A stretch of DNA of 64,000 nucleotides, taken from assembly GCF_009765225.1 (NCBI RefSeq), contig NZ_VMSF01000001.1, forward strand, positions 2,976,001-3,040,000. The letters run 5' to 3'. The notes below the pieces were generated by a model. It worked only from the letters and a program-made list of their open reading frames with translations. It did not search any database and was not told the origin of the DNA. The stretch is from Leifsonia sp. AG29. GTDB lineage: Bacteria; Actinomycetota; Actinomycetes; Actinomycetales; Microbacteriaceae. The translations under genes were made by a program, and so were the position numbers. Of this stretch, positions 24,818 through 33,088 are shown in pieces (the first letter of the stretch is position 1; the number at the start of each line of letters is the position of its first letter).

Positions 24818-25728
24818 ATGGCTACGTGACCGCCCGACTCCTCCTCACCCGCAGAATCGTCCAGCTGCTGATCGGCCTCTTCCTGTACGGGATCGCGATC
24901 GCACTGATGGTCCGCGCCGGGATCGGGCTCTCGCCCTGGGACGTGCTCGCGCAGGGGCTGTCGATCAAGACCGGCATCGCCTTCGGGCTCGTCACGAACC
25001 TCGTCGGGGTCGTGGTCCTGGCGTTCTGGATCCCGCTGCGGCAGCGACCGGGACTCGGCACCATCCTGAACGTGCTGCTCGTCGGCCCGAGCGCGCAACT
25101 CGGGCTCACGATCATCCCGCAGCAGACCGAGCTGTGGGCGCAGGTGCTGCTCTTCGTCGCGGGCCTGCTCCTGCTCGCGGTCGCGACCGGCCTCTACATC
25201 GGGCCCCGGCTCGGCCCCGGCCCGCGGGACGGGCTGATGACCGGCCTCCACGCGCGCACCGGCTGGCCCATCTGGTCGGTCCGGACCGGCATCGAGGTCA
25301 CCGTGCTCGTCATCGGCTGGTTCCTCGGCGGCAATGTCGGCGTCGGAACGCTCGCCTTCGCCCTGCTCGTCGGTCCGCTGTGCAGCTTCACGCTTCCCTT
25401 CTTCGCCATCCGGCTGCCGCAGGCCGCTGCAACGACTGCGCAGCTCGAGGGCGAACTGGAGGGCACGGCCGAGCAATCGGCCGGCCTCCGCGACGAGCAG
25501 GATGCCGCCCGTTTCGACGTGCGGGACGGCATCCTGCTCGAGTCCGACGCGGCCTCTCGCGCGCGTTCGGTGGAGCGCTCACGGTCGCCACTGGTGCGGG
25601 CCCCGCAGCCCGACCGCGAGCCTCCGGCCGCTGGGGCCGGGCGCCCCTCCCGGGTGATCGCGGCGCACTGGCTCGACGACAGGATCACCGGGAGGGTGCA
25701 CGGGAGCGCTCGGGCGCGCGGGGTCTGA
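24805..25728 (+). CDS. YczE/YitT-like membrane protein
   Basis: A 307-residue protein. Residues 1-205 form about five hydrophobic helices with the family signature GLSPWDVLAQGL and GPRLGPGPRDGLMTGL. Residues 205-307 are a hydrophilic, probably cytoplasmic tail rich in Arg, Ala and acidic residues, longer than usual. Its substrate is unknown. The ATG at 24805 lies inside the operator boxes; the GTG at 24826 would give a tighter fit to the family N-terminus and is a serious alternative. Confidence 0.82.
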   Translation: MARLDGYVTARLLLTRRIVQLLIGLFLYGIAIALMVRAGIGLSPWDVLAQGLSIKTGIAFGLVTNLVGVVVLAFWIPLRQRPGLGTILNVLLVGPSAQLGLTIIPQQTELWAQVLLFVAGLLLLAVATGLYIGPRLGPGPRDGLMTGLHARTGWPIWSVRTGIEVTVLVIGWFLGGNVGVGTLAFALLVGPLCSFTLPFFAIRLPQAAATTAQLEGELEGTAEQSAGLRDEQDAARFDVRDGILLESDAASRARSVERSRSPLVRAPQPDREPPAAGAGRPSRVIAAHWLDDRITGRVHGSARARGV

Positions 25729-25738
25729 ACGAACCGGT

Positions 25739-26494
25739 TCAGAGGCCCGACGCGTAGACCCGCAGGGCGTCGCGAACGAACACGGCCCCCTGCTCGCCGC
25801 CATAGTTGGCGGCGAATCGCGGGTCCGCGACGTACATGTCGCCCAGCCCGGTCAGGTAGGCGGGAGCGGGCGCGCCGGTCCCGGAGCCCGGAGTGCCCGG
25901 GATGTCGGCCAGCCACTCGGCGTGGCGACGCGCGAGCGCCTGCGCCTCGGCCGAGTCGGGCGCGATGCCGCTCTTCGCCGCCGCCTGCCAGTCGGCGGCG
26001 AGCCGCTGCTGGCGCTCCTGCCACTCCCGGCGCTCCTCCGGCGACTTGCTGCGCCACCAGCGGTCGGAAGCGGCATACGCCTCCTTGCCCCAGCGCTCCT
26101 CGACCTCGTCCTTGTACTGCGTGTGGTCGAAGCCGTCGAACATCTCCTCCGCCATGATCTCTCCTCCTGTCTGCACGGCGCGGATGGTCGTCTCGACCGA
26201 CGCGATCTGCCGCGCCAGCCGCTCCTGCTCGCCGCGCAGCCACCCGAGGTGGTCGCGGAGGGCGGGCACCGCCTCCTGTCGCTCGTCGAGGACGCGGCCG
26301 ATGGTCGGGAGGGCCAGTCCGAGGTCCCTGAGCAGCAGGATGCGCTGGAGCCGCACGAGGGCGTCGCGATCGTAGAAGCGGTAGCCGTTCGCTCCGATCC
26401 GGGTGGGAGGGAGCAGGCCGATGTCGTCGTAGTGACGCAACGTGCGGCTCGTCGTCCCGGCGATCCGGGCGATCTCCTGGATGGACCAGTCCAT
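25739..26494 (-). CDS. MerR-family regulator with TipAS effector domain
   Basis: A 251-residue TipA-like regulator. The N-terminal MerR winged helix (about 4-72) contains IARIAGTTSRTLRHYDDIGLLPP and NGYRFYD. A coiled-coil helix follows, then a TipAS-type helical domain (about 125-250) with FDGFDHTQYKDEVEERWG and the closing YVADPRFAANYGG. TipA proteins bind thiopeptide or other hydrophobic antibiotics and activate resistance genes, including themselves. The ATG at 26494 follows GGAGG. The promoter upstream has the MerR-type long spacer and a dyad, pointing to self-activation. Confidence 0.9.
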   Translation of the reverse strand: MDWSIQEIARIAGTTSRTLRHYDDIGLLPPTRIGANGYRFYDRDALVRLQRILLLRDLGLALPTIGRVLDERQEAVPALRDHLGWLRGEQERLARQIASVETTIRAVQTGGEIMAEEMFDGFDHTQYKDEVEERWGKEAYAASDRWWRSKSPEERREWQERQQRLAADWQAAAKSGIAPDSAEAQALARRHAEWLADIPGTPGSGTGAPAPAYLTGLGDMYVADPRFAANYGGEQGAVFVRDALRVYASGL

Positions 26495-26537
26495 GGCCGC
26501 CTCCCTCCCTCGTCGTCCGCCGTGCGGTTCGACCACC

Positions 26538-26568
26538 ACGCTAGGGGTTGACGTTACGTCAACCTCAA
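26538..26568 (-). promoter_or_regulatory. MerR-type promoter with 19-bp spacer and dyad
   Basis: On the minus strand: -35 TTGAGG (26563-26568), a 19-bp spacer, and -10 TAGCGT (26538-26543). A 19-bp palindrome GGTTGACGTTACGTCAACC (26546-26564) fills the spacer. This is the layout on which MerR proteins act by bending DNA. Confidence 0.82.
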
Positions 26569-26594
26569 ACGCGCTTGCCCCCCTTGGGCTGCAG

Positions 26595-26742
26595 ATTCGT
26601 GCCGAATGTTGCCTCGGGAGGCTCCTAGCCACGGATTCGTGCCGAATCTCGGGGGAAGCCGCGCAGCACCCCCCAGCGCAGCCTCCCGAATTCGTGACGA
26701 ATGCTGCTCAGGGGCGTCACATACTCGAGATTCGTGCCGAAT
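26595..26742 (-). repeat. Array 2: four copies of the ATTCG-core-CGAAT dyad
   Basis: Copies at 26595-26607, 26635-26647, 26690-26702 and 26730-26742, all with the core read as TGC on the plus strand, except the third, which has TGA. Spacings between starts are 40, 55 and 40 bp. They occupy most of the 322-bp gap between the TipA-like regulator and the transporter gene; the remaining 75 bp before 26817 are GC-rich with no visible gene. Confidence 0.9.
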
Positions 26743-26816
26743 GCAGGAGCGCCGAGCGCTGAGGGTCGAGCGCCGCACCCCGAGCGCCGACACCCCGCGC
26801 GCCGACGCCGTGCCCG

Positions 26817-28985
26817 TCAGCGCTTCGCGCGCGCCGGAACCTTCTTCTGCGGGCGGTCGAGGTCCGCGGCGGTCGGAGGCACGGTGCCCGCTTCCTGCTC
26901 AGCCGTGCGCGGGGCCGGCTCTCCGACCGTGATCGGCACCGAGTGGATGTGGATGCGAGTCTGGCTGTGCGACGCCGGCGTGAGCGGCCGCCGCGCGACA
27001 GGGCGCACGGGCTCGCCGCGACGGTCCTGACCGGGGAGGGGCCGCGACCGCCGGCCGTAGATCAGCGACGACGAGTCGAGCAGCCAGGGCACCAGCGCGA
27101 CCGTGACGCCGTGGCACAGCATCAGCTGCTTGCTGATCCGGCGCGCGCGGTGGTTGTGGAGGAGCGCCTCCCACCAGTGCCCGACGATGTACTGCGGGAG
27201 GTACACCGTCACGACCTCGGAGCCGTGCTCCTCCCGGCGGTGCTTGATGTACTTCACGAGCGGCACGCCGAACTCGCGGTACGGCGACTCGATGATGGTC
27301 AGCGGCACGTGGATGTTCTGCTCGATCCACTGGCGCTGCAGCTTCTGCGTCGCCTCCTCGTCGATCGAGACGTGGACGGCCTCGATCGAGTCGTGCCGGG
27401 CGGCGATCGCGTAGTCGAGCGCCTTGAGGGCCGGCTTCTGCATCTTGCCGACGAGGACGATCGCGTGGTCGCCGACAGCCCCGAACGTGGTGGTCGGGTC
27501 GACCTCGATCTCCTTCTCGACGTCGCGGTAGTACCGGTTCACGCCGAGCATGAGGAACCAGAGGATCGGCATGAAGATGAAGACGAGATAGGCGCCGTGC
27601 GTGAACTTCGTGATCGTGACGACGATGAGGACGATCGCGGTGAGGGTGGCACCGAACGCGTTGATGCAGAGCGACCGGACGACGCTCCCGCGCTCGCGGC
27701 CGGACAGCGTGCCGGACCGGAGGAGGCTCACCCAGTGCTTCACCATGCCCGACTGCCCGAGGGTGAACGACACGAAGACGCCGATGATGTACAGCTGGAT
27801 GAGCTGGGTCAGGTTCGCCTGGTACACGAGCAGGAGCACGGTCGCGGCGAGCGCCAGCAGGACCATGCCGTTCGAGTAGACGAGGCGGTCGCCGCGGGTG
27901 TTGAGCGCCTTCGGGGCGTACGAGTCGCGCGCGAGCACCGAGCCGAGGAGGGGGAACCCGTTGAACGCGGTGTTCGCGGCGAGGAGCAGCACCACGGCCG
28001 TCGCCGCCTGCACCAGGAAGAAGAAGAACGTGTTGTTGCCGAACGTAGCGGCGGCGATCTGCGCGATGAGACTGCGCTGAGGGGACGTCGCGCACTGTGC
28101 CCAGCCCTGCAGGTCGCACGGGTTCTCGGCGTAGTGCACACCGCTGATGAGAGCCGTCGCGGTCAGGCCCGCGAACAGGACGATCGCGATGCCGCCCATG
28201 AGGGCGAGGGTGGTGCGCGCGTTGCGGATCTTCGGGGTCCGGAAGGCGGGCACGCCGTTGGCCACCGCCTCCACACCGGTCAACGCGGAACAGCCGCTCG
28301 AGAAGGCGCGGAGCAGCAGCAGCACCGTCGCGGCCTGCGTGATGGAGGCGGTGTGCACCTGGTACGCGGCGGATTCGGCCACGGGCGCATTGCCGAATGC
28401 GGTCCGGACGAGCGCCGTCACGATCATCAGGAAGATGCTGCCGATGAAGATGTAGGTCGGGAGCGCGAACGCCTTGGACGACTCGCGCACGCCGCGGAGG
28501 TTGACCGCGGCCAGCACGATGACGCACAGGACGGCCAGCTCGACGCGGAAGTCGGCGAGGAACGGCAGCGCGGAGATGATGTTGTCGACGCCCGAGGCCA
28601 CCGAGACCGCGACGGTGAGCACGTAGTCGACAAGGAGGGCCGAGGCGACCACGAGGCCGGCCTTCTCGCCGAGGTTCTTGTGCGCCACCTCGTAGTCGCC
28701 GCCGCCCGAGGGGTAAGCCTTGACGAGCTGGCGGTAGCTCAGGACCACCGTGACGAGCAGGATGACGACCGCCGCGGCGACCCACGGGGCGAAGCTCAAG
28801 AAGGCGAGACCGCCGAGCAGCAGGATCATCAGCAGCTCCTGCGGCGCATACGCGACGCTCGAGAGGGCATCGGAGGCGAAGATGGGTAGCGCGAGGTGCT
28901 TCGGGAGCAGTTGTCCTTCGAGCTTTTCGCTCGGAAGCGGGTCGCCGATCAACCAGCGCTTCGGGGATCTCCCCTCATTTGTCAC
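26817..28985 (-). CDS. APC-superfamily transporter, KimA-like (potassium or amino acid)
   Basis: A 722-residue permease with about 12 membrane helices (residues 30-500). Then comes a 200-residue cytoplasmic domain (AVGDHAIVLVGKMQKPALKAL, HWWEALLHNH) and a Pro/Arg-rich tail. The N-terminal LPKHLALPIFASDALSSVAYAPQE and the long soluble domain fit the KimA/YdaO group of high-affinity potassium importers; other family members move amino acids. The GTG at 28985 lies eight bases after a strong promoter (TTGACA, 16 bp, TATTCT), so the mRNA is probably leaderless. Other in-frame starts would be upstream of that promoter. Confidence 0.85.
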   Translation of the reverse strand: MTNEGRSPKRWLIGDPLPSEKLEGQLLPKHLALPIFASDALSSVAYAPQELLMILLLGGLAFLSFAPWVAAAVVILLVTVVLSYRQLVKAYPSGGGDYEVAHKNLGEKAGLVVASALLVDYVLTVAVSVASGVDNIISALPFLADFRVELAVLCVIVLAAVNLRGVRESSKAFALPTYIFIGSIFLMIVTALVRTAFGNAPVAESAAYQVHTASITQAATVLLLLRAFSSGCSALTGVEAVANGVPAFRTPKIRNARTTLALMGGIAIVLFAGLTATALISGVHYAENPCDLQGWAQCATSPQRSLIAQIAAATFGNNTFFFFLVQAATAVVLLLAANTAFNGFPLLGSVLARDSYAPKALNTRGDRLVYSNGMVLLALAATVLLLVYQANLTQLIQLYIIGVFVSFTLGQSGMVKHWVSLLRSGTLSGRERGSVVRSLCINAFGATLTAIVLIVVTITKFTHGAYLVFIFMPILWFLMLGVNRYYRDVEKEIEVDPTTTFGAVGDHAIVLVGKMQKPALKALDYAIAARHDSIEAVHVSIDEEATQKLQRQWIEQNIHVPLTIIESPYREFGVPLVKYIKHRREEHGSEVVTVYLPQYIVGHWWEALLHNHRARRISKQLMLCHGVTVALVPWLLDSSSLIYGRRSRPLPGQDRRGEPVRPVARRPLTPASHSQTRIHIHSVPITVGEPAPRTAEQEAGTVPPTAADLDRPQKKVPARAKR

Positions 28986-28993
28986 GAGGGTCG

Positions 28994-29021
28994 AGAATAC
29001 TCGCTGGCAATGCCCTGTCAA
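28994..29021 (-). promoter_or_regulatory. Strong sigma-70-type promoter of the KimA-like gene
   Basis: Minus strand -35 TTGACA (29016-29021), 16-bp spacer, -10 TATTCT (28994-28999). Transcription should start at or just before the GTG at 28985. Confidence 0.8.
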
Positions 29022-29187
29022 GTCGGCGGGTCGCCGCCGAGCTCCCCGGCGATTCTGCAAACACTGGAGGCCGCCTCCCCCGCGTGTCGCGCGCCTTGAT
29101 CCGGCGCGGCACTGTGCGGTTCAGCGGCCTCCTTGAACGCTCGATGAGCATTCTCTGTGTGTTTGCAAAAGCCTGCCTGGGCGTCAC

Positions 29188-29829
29188 TCAGGGACGGTCC
29201 AGCGCCTCCGCGAACCGGCGGTACAGGAGGTTCAACTCCTCCGTGAGGAAGGGCACGACCTCGGCGGGGAGGGTTCCGCGCGCCGCACGAGTCCTGAGGT
29301 CGGTCCGGATCGACTGACGGAACTCGTTGACGGCGGCCTCCGCCTCCCGGACGGCAGCAGCGGCTGCGGCACGGCTGTCGCGGCCGGCGTCCGCCGCCTC
29401 CTGGCGGGCCTGCTGCCTCGGGTTGACCCGGGTCGAATCGCGAGATGCCTCCCGAGCGGCCGACGCGAGCTCGGCGCGAAGTGCGCGCATCGCGTCGTCG
29501 ACACCCGCGCGCACCTCATCGGCGAGGCGTCGCACCGAGTCGGTGACCTCCTCCTCGATGGCGCCCAGCTCGTTCTCGCGCGCGGCGAGCTCGGCGCGGC
29601 CGGCATCGGTGATGGAGTAGACGGTCTTGCGGCCGTCGACCGTCTTGGTGACGAGCCCCTCCTCCTCGAGCTTCGCGAGGCGGGGGTAGATCGTGCCCGC
29701 GCTCGGACTGTAGGTGCCGCCGAAGCGGTCGGAGAGCGCCTGGATCAGCTCGTAGCCATGCTTCGGCGACTCGGCGAGGAGGCTGAGCAGGTAGAGCCGG
29801 AGGCTTCCGTGGGAGAAGACGGGACTCAC
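29188..29829 (-). CDS. PadR-family transcriptional regulator
   Basis: A 213-residue PadR protein. The winged helix spans about residues 8-85, with HGYELIQALSDRFGGTYSPSAGTIYPRLAKLEEEGLV and a wing VDGRKTVYSITDAG. A long Ala/Arg/Glu-rich helical region follows. Its GTG at 29829 overlaps the stop of the DUF4097 gene by 4 bp, so the two are translated together. It probably represses its own operon through the repeated TATATCGCGA boxes upstream of the first gene. Confidence 0.88.
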   Translation of the reverse strand: MSPVFSHGSLRLYLLSLLAESPKHGYELIQALSDRFGGTYSPSAGTIYPRLAKLEEEGLVTKTVDGRKTVYSITDAGRAELAARENELGAIEEEVTDSVRRLADEVRAGVDDAMRALRAELASAAREASRDSTRVNPRQQARQEAADAGRDSRAAAAAAVREAEAAVNEFRQSIRTDLRTRAARGTLPAEVVPFLTEELNLLYRRFAEALDRP

Positions 29830-30746
29830 GCCGACGCCTCCCCCTCGTCAGGGCGGGACTCGCCGGTCGCGCCCGTGGCCGGTCCGGTGGGGGAGGCACC
29901 CGCCGCGGCCCCGGCGGAACCGGCGGCGGAGGACCAGGCGGACCCGGTGCTGCGGATCACGGAGGCGTTGCCCGACACCGAGTTGACACTGATGTCGACC
30001 CAGGAGCCGTCGAGGCTCCCGGACGTGCCCGTGTACCCCTTGCCCGCATAACCGGCGACGCTGACGCTGTCGATCTGGAGCTTGCCGGAGACGGAGTTGA
30101 TGCGGTACCTCGCGCCGAGGGCCTCCGGGATGCGGATCGTCGTGTCACCCGAGACCGTGTTGACCTGGATCTCGTCGGGCGTCCCCGCGATGTCGACCAT
30201 CACGTCGGCGGAGACCCCGTCGACCGAGAACCGGCTGATCGCTCCCGAGGCCGTGACGTCGCCCGTGACCGTGTGCGCCACGACACGGCCCGTGTGGCCC
30301 CGGGCCGAGAGCTCGCCGTTGACCGAGTTCAGCTCGATGGCTCCGGTGAGACCGTCGGCGACGATCTCGCCCGAGACGGTGCTCAGCCGGGCATCGGTGT
30401 TCAGCCCCGAGATGAGGGCCGCCGCGGAGACCACGCCGAACTTGAGCTCGACGTCGCGCGGGACGAGCACGCTGACGTCCGCCTTCGCGCTCGAACGCAT
30501 CGAGGAGAAGACCTCGATGAAGTTGTCCCACCGCAGCTGCGGGTGGTCGATCTCGAGACGGTCGCCGTCGATCGAGACCTTGAGGTCGCGGCCCTGGACC
30601 GAGTGCACCTCCACGCGCGCACCGGGCTCATCGTGCCCGATGATGTCGATCTGACCCCCGAGGAGGCCGACCTTCAGCGCCCGGACGGTCTCCACATCGA
30701 TCGTGCGGCTCTCGCCGGGCTGAATCAGCCACTTCTCCTGTGCCAT
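29826..30746 (-). CDS. DUF4097-family beta-repeat protein
   Basis: A 306-residue protein built from short strands repeating about every 20 residues, with recurring VSG, VNG and VTG turns (LSTVSGEIVADG, ELNSVNGELSARG, AHTVTGDVTASG, QVNTVSGDTTI). This suggests a right-handed beta solenoid. There is no signal peptide or membrane helix; the C-terminal 45 residues are Ala/Gly/Ser-rich. Function of the family is unknown, though pairing with PadR regulators is common. The ATG at 30746 follows AAGGAGCAGGAAG. Confidence 0.82.
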   Translation of the reverse strand: MAQEKWLIQPGESRTIDVETVRALKVGLLGGQIDIIGHDEPGARVEVHSVQGRDLKVSIDGDRLEIDHPQLRWDNFIEVFSSMRSSAKADVSVLVPRDVELKFGVVSAAALISGLNTDARLSTVSGEIVADGLTGAIELNSVNGELSARGHTGRVVAHTVTGDVTASGAISRFSVDGVSADVMVDIAGTPDEIQVNTVSGDTTIRIPEALGARYRINSVSGKLQIDSVSVAGYAGKGYTGTSGSLDGSWVDISVNSVSGNASVIRSTGSAWSSAAGSAGAAAGASPTGPATGATGESRPDEGEASA

Positions 30747-30790
30747 GCTTCCTGCTCCTTACCTGCGGCCCTTGCCGGGGCCTGGGCGAC

Positions 30791-30835
30791 TCGCGTTATA
30801 TCGCGACTGTTGACTGTGGACACGATATATCGCGA
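30791..30835. promoter_or_regulatory. Probable PadR operator: two TATATCGCGA boxes
   Basis: TATATCGCGA occurs at 30797-30806 and 30826-30835, 29 bp apart. The first is part of the dyad TCGCG-TTATAT-CGCGA and the second contains the perfect palindrome CGATATATCG (30823-30832). On the minus strand TATAAC (30795-30800) could be the -10 of the DUF4097-padR operon, so a bound repressor would cover it. Confidence 0.68.
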
Positions 30836-31205
30836 GTAGAGGCGGCGCAAGGGGCGGAAGGCGGGTGCGGGCGGAAATCGGGGGCGGGTGGGGGGAACCC
30901 TGAGGGGTGGGCGGGGGCGCGGAGGCGGCCGGCGCGGGAGGTGGCTGCGGCGCGGGGGTGGCTTCGGGGCGGGGAGGCGACTGCCGCGGGGAAGGCGACT
31001 GCCACGGGGAGGGCCCAATACCGGGGCCCGCGCCCCTCCTCGCGCGGCTGGCGACGTGAACGGTCACTTATGGCCCCCTCACGGTCGGAATTGTGGCCGT
31101 GAGGGGCCATAAGTGACGGTTCAATCGTTCAACGGTTGACCAGGCTGTGGAAAACCTCCCGCCCGCCGAGGCGGGACGCGGCGGCACGCGCGCACCGCCC
31201 CTCCC
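30836..31205. other. Gene-free region, purine-rich repeats and a large hairpin
   Basis: From 30841 to about 31010 the plus strand is G-rich with loosely repeated GGGGAGGCGACTGCCGC-like segments. A long imperfect inverted repeat follows at 31063-31117. No plausible gene is visible; open frames here have no family resemblance and no ribosome sites. Confidence 0.6.
31063..31117. repeat. 22-bp inverted repeat forming a long hairpin
   Basis: The left arm 31063-31084 (GTCACTTATGGCCCCC…TCACGG) pairs with the right arm 31097-31117 (CCGTGAGGGGCCATAAGTGAC) with one bulged base and a 12-base loop. It lacks a T-tract, so it is not a standard terminator. It lies between the divergent-facing upstream region of the DUF4097 gene and the 3' end of the next minus-strand gene. 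Confidence 0.85.
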
Positions 31206-31787
31206 TCACCGCCGCAACCAGGGCTGCAGAAGGCGCGTGACGAACGGCAGGAGCACGTACGTCATCGTCGGGGTCAGGCAGAGCGTCGAGATGAGCACGG
31301 TCGCGAGCGGCCACAGCGTGTGCCAACCGGGCACGAACGCGGTCGTCAGAGAGGTGAACGCCAGCGAGAGCGGGAAGAAACCGAGCCAGATGGTGACCGC
31401 CTGCTTCCAGCGCGGCGGTGCGGCGGGAGCGCCCGGCGTCGGTTCGTCGAACCAGCCCTCGATGCCCGTGCGGCGCTCGACGCGGGAGACCTCGACGAGT
31501 TCGCGTCCCTCGTAGAGCCAGTCGGCCCGGTCGTCGGATGCCTCCCAAGCCTCCAGGGTGGCGGCATCGGCGAAGCGGTAGAGCATGTGCCATTCGTCCG
31601 AGTCGGCGCGAGCGCGCACCCAGCCGGACCCGAGGAAGCCCTCGTAGCGGTTGGCCAGATTGACGCCGGACTGCACCCAGCGGGTGACCTCGGCAAGGCG
31701 GCTGCCATCGACGCGGCGGGTGATGGACACGGTTACCGGGAGGCGGAGCGCTTGTGGCGCGGACTGCAGAGGCTCTTGTGGAGTCAT
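31206..31787 (-). CDS. Antibiotic-biosynthesis-monooxygenase-fold protein with membrane helices
   Basis: A 193-residue protein. Residues 15-110 match the ABM ferredoxin-like fold (VTVSITRRV, WHMLYRFADAATLEAWEASDDRADWL). Then come an acidic/Pro linker, a WKQAVTIWLGFFPLSLAFTSL helix and two more hydrophobic helices (about 130-185). ABM-plus-membrane proteins form a known group of uncertain function. The ATG at 31787 lies six bases after GACAAT and appears leaderless. The 19-base sequence around this start recurs exactly at another gene start (45724-45742). Confidence 0.8.
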   Translation of the reverse strand: MTPQEPLQSAPQALRLPVTVSITRRVDGSRLAEVTRWVQSGVNLANRYEGFLGSGWVRARADSDEWHMLYRFADAATLEAWEASDDRADWLYEGRELVEVSRVERRTGIEGWFDEPTPGAPAAPPRWKQAVTIWLGFFPLSLAFTSLTTAFVPGWHTLWPLATVLISTLCLTPTMTYVLLPFVTRLLQPWLRR

Positions 31788-31867
31788 GCCTCCATTGTCG
31801 CCATGACACGTTTCGCATGCATTTCGGGCGCACGGCGAGAGGGGCGCGGGCGTGCGCGCGGGAGGAG

Positions 31868-31993
31868 GAACCGGGGCGCAGCGGGGAGGAACCGGGGCGC
31901 AGCAGAGCCGAGCCGGGGCGCAGCAGGGAGGAACCGGGGCGCAGCAGGGAGGAACCGGGCCGCAGCAAGGAGGAACGGACCGCAGCCGCGCGT
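31868..31993 (-). repeat. Six 21-bp tandem repeats downstream of the LacI gene
   Basis: Units start at 31868, 31889, 31910, 31931, 31952 and 31973 with consensus GAACCGGGGCGCAGCAGGGAG; the third and last are degenerate. The period of 21 would encode seven-residue repeats in any frame, but I see no gene. They fill the gap between the LacI stop codon and the ABM-protein start. Confidence 0.9.
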
Positions 31994-33045
31994 CACCGCG
32001 GCGCGATGAGGGGCGGCCCGTCGCGCACGACGAGCCGCGGCACCACCAGGCGGTGGCGCGGGTCGTCGACGGCGGATCCGGGCTGAACGCGGCCTCCGTG
32101 CGCCCCGGTGAGCAGTTCGAGCACGCCCGACGCGACCTCGTCGAGCGGCTGCTCCACGCTCGAGAATCCGAGCGACGCGGCGACCGGCGTGTTGTCGTAG
32201 CCGATCACGGGCAGGGTGCCGCCGCAGACCGCGAGGGCTCCGAGCGCGAGGGAATCGGAAACGCACACCACGCCGTCGAGACCGTCCGGCCCGGCCTGAT
32301 CGCGAAGTCTGCGCATCGCATCGGCACCGAACGCGACCCTGTCCTCGGTGGCGGTCTGGAGGCGCCCGAGCTCGCTCTCGCCGACGACCGCACCCTCGCG
32401 CATCGCCTCGAGCCACCCCTCCCGCCGGTCATCGCCGGTGCCGGAGCCGCTGGGCCAGCCGATGAAGCCGACCCTGCGCGCGCCGCGTTCGAGCAGATGG
32501 CGGGTGGCCTCGCGCACGCCCGCCCGGCCGTCGACATCGACCCAGAGGTGCTGGGGGTCCGTCATGTCGTGAATGCCCCAGGGGCGCCCGAAGGTGACGA
32601 AGGACTGGCGGTGCTCGATCAGCCACTCGGTCCGCGGATCGCCGTGGAAGGTCGAGGTGAGCACGAACGCGTCGACGTCGGCCGCGTCCGAGAGGCGGCG
32701 GAACTGCTCGATCTCGCCGGCCGTGTCGGCGGCGGTGAACAGGAGCACCCGCAGACCCAGGCGGTCGGCCTGTTCGGTGAGCGCGTGGAGGAAGCGGTCC
32801 AGGATGCTGCCCGAGATGCCGTCCTGCGTCATCGGGTCGAGCCGGATGCCGATGGTCGAGCTCTTCTGCGTGCGCAGCCGCCGCGCGGAGGCGTGGGGCC
32901 GGTACCCCAGCGAGAGGATGGCCGCCTGGACGCGCTCGCGCGTCTCGGGGCGGACGATCTCGGGGGCGTTGAGCACATTAGAGACGGTCTGACGCGAGAC
33001 GCCGGCCGCACCGGCCACATCGCTCACCGTGGGCTGCGCACCCAT
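31993..33045 (-). CDS. LacI-family repressor of the adjacent sugar operon
   Basis: A 350-residue LacI/GalR protein. The N-terminal helix-turn-helix is TVSDVAGAAGVSRQTVSNVLNAPE (about 6-29), with the hinge helix near residue 50-60, followed by a periplasmic-binding-protein-like sugar domain (IGIRLDPM, VDVDGRAGVREATRHLLERGARRVGFIG). The ATG at 33045 follows GAGGAGGG; the upstream GTG at 33060 is less likely. It is divergent from a sugar ABC operon preceded by two identical dyads, which are its likely binding sites. Confidence 0.9.
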   Translation of the reverse strand: MGAQPTVSDVAGAAGVSRQTVSNVLNAPEIVRPETRERVQAAILSLGYRPHASARRLRTQKSSTIGIRLDPMTQDGISGSILDRFLHALTEQADRLGLRVLLFTAADTAGEIEQFRRLSDAADVDAFVLTSTFHGDPRTEWLIEHRQSFVTFGRPWGIHDMTDPQHLWVDVDGRAGVREATRHLLERGARRVGFIGWPSGSGTGDDRREGWLEAMREGAVVGESELGRLQTATEDRVAFGADAMRRLRDQAGPDGLDGVVCVSDSLALGALAVCGGTLPVIGYDNTPVAASLGFSSVEQPLDEVASGVLELLTGAHGGRVQPGSAVDDPRHRLVVPRLVVRDGPPLIAPR

Positions 33046-33088
33046 GCCGTCCCTCCTCACCCGTACTGGATAGACCCTAGCGGCGCGC

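Noticed and set aside
28986-29187. c-di-AMP (ydaO-type) riboswitch before the KimA-like gene
   Set aside because: A strong promoter ends eight bases before the start codon, and the upstream bases show none of the conserved riboswitch blocks I know.
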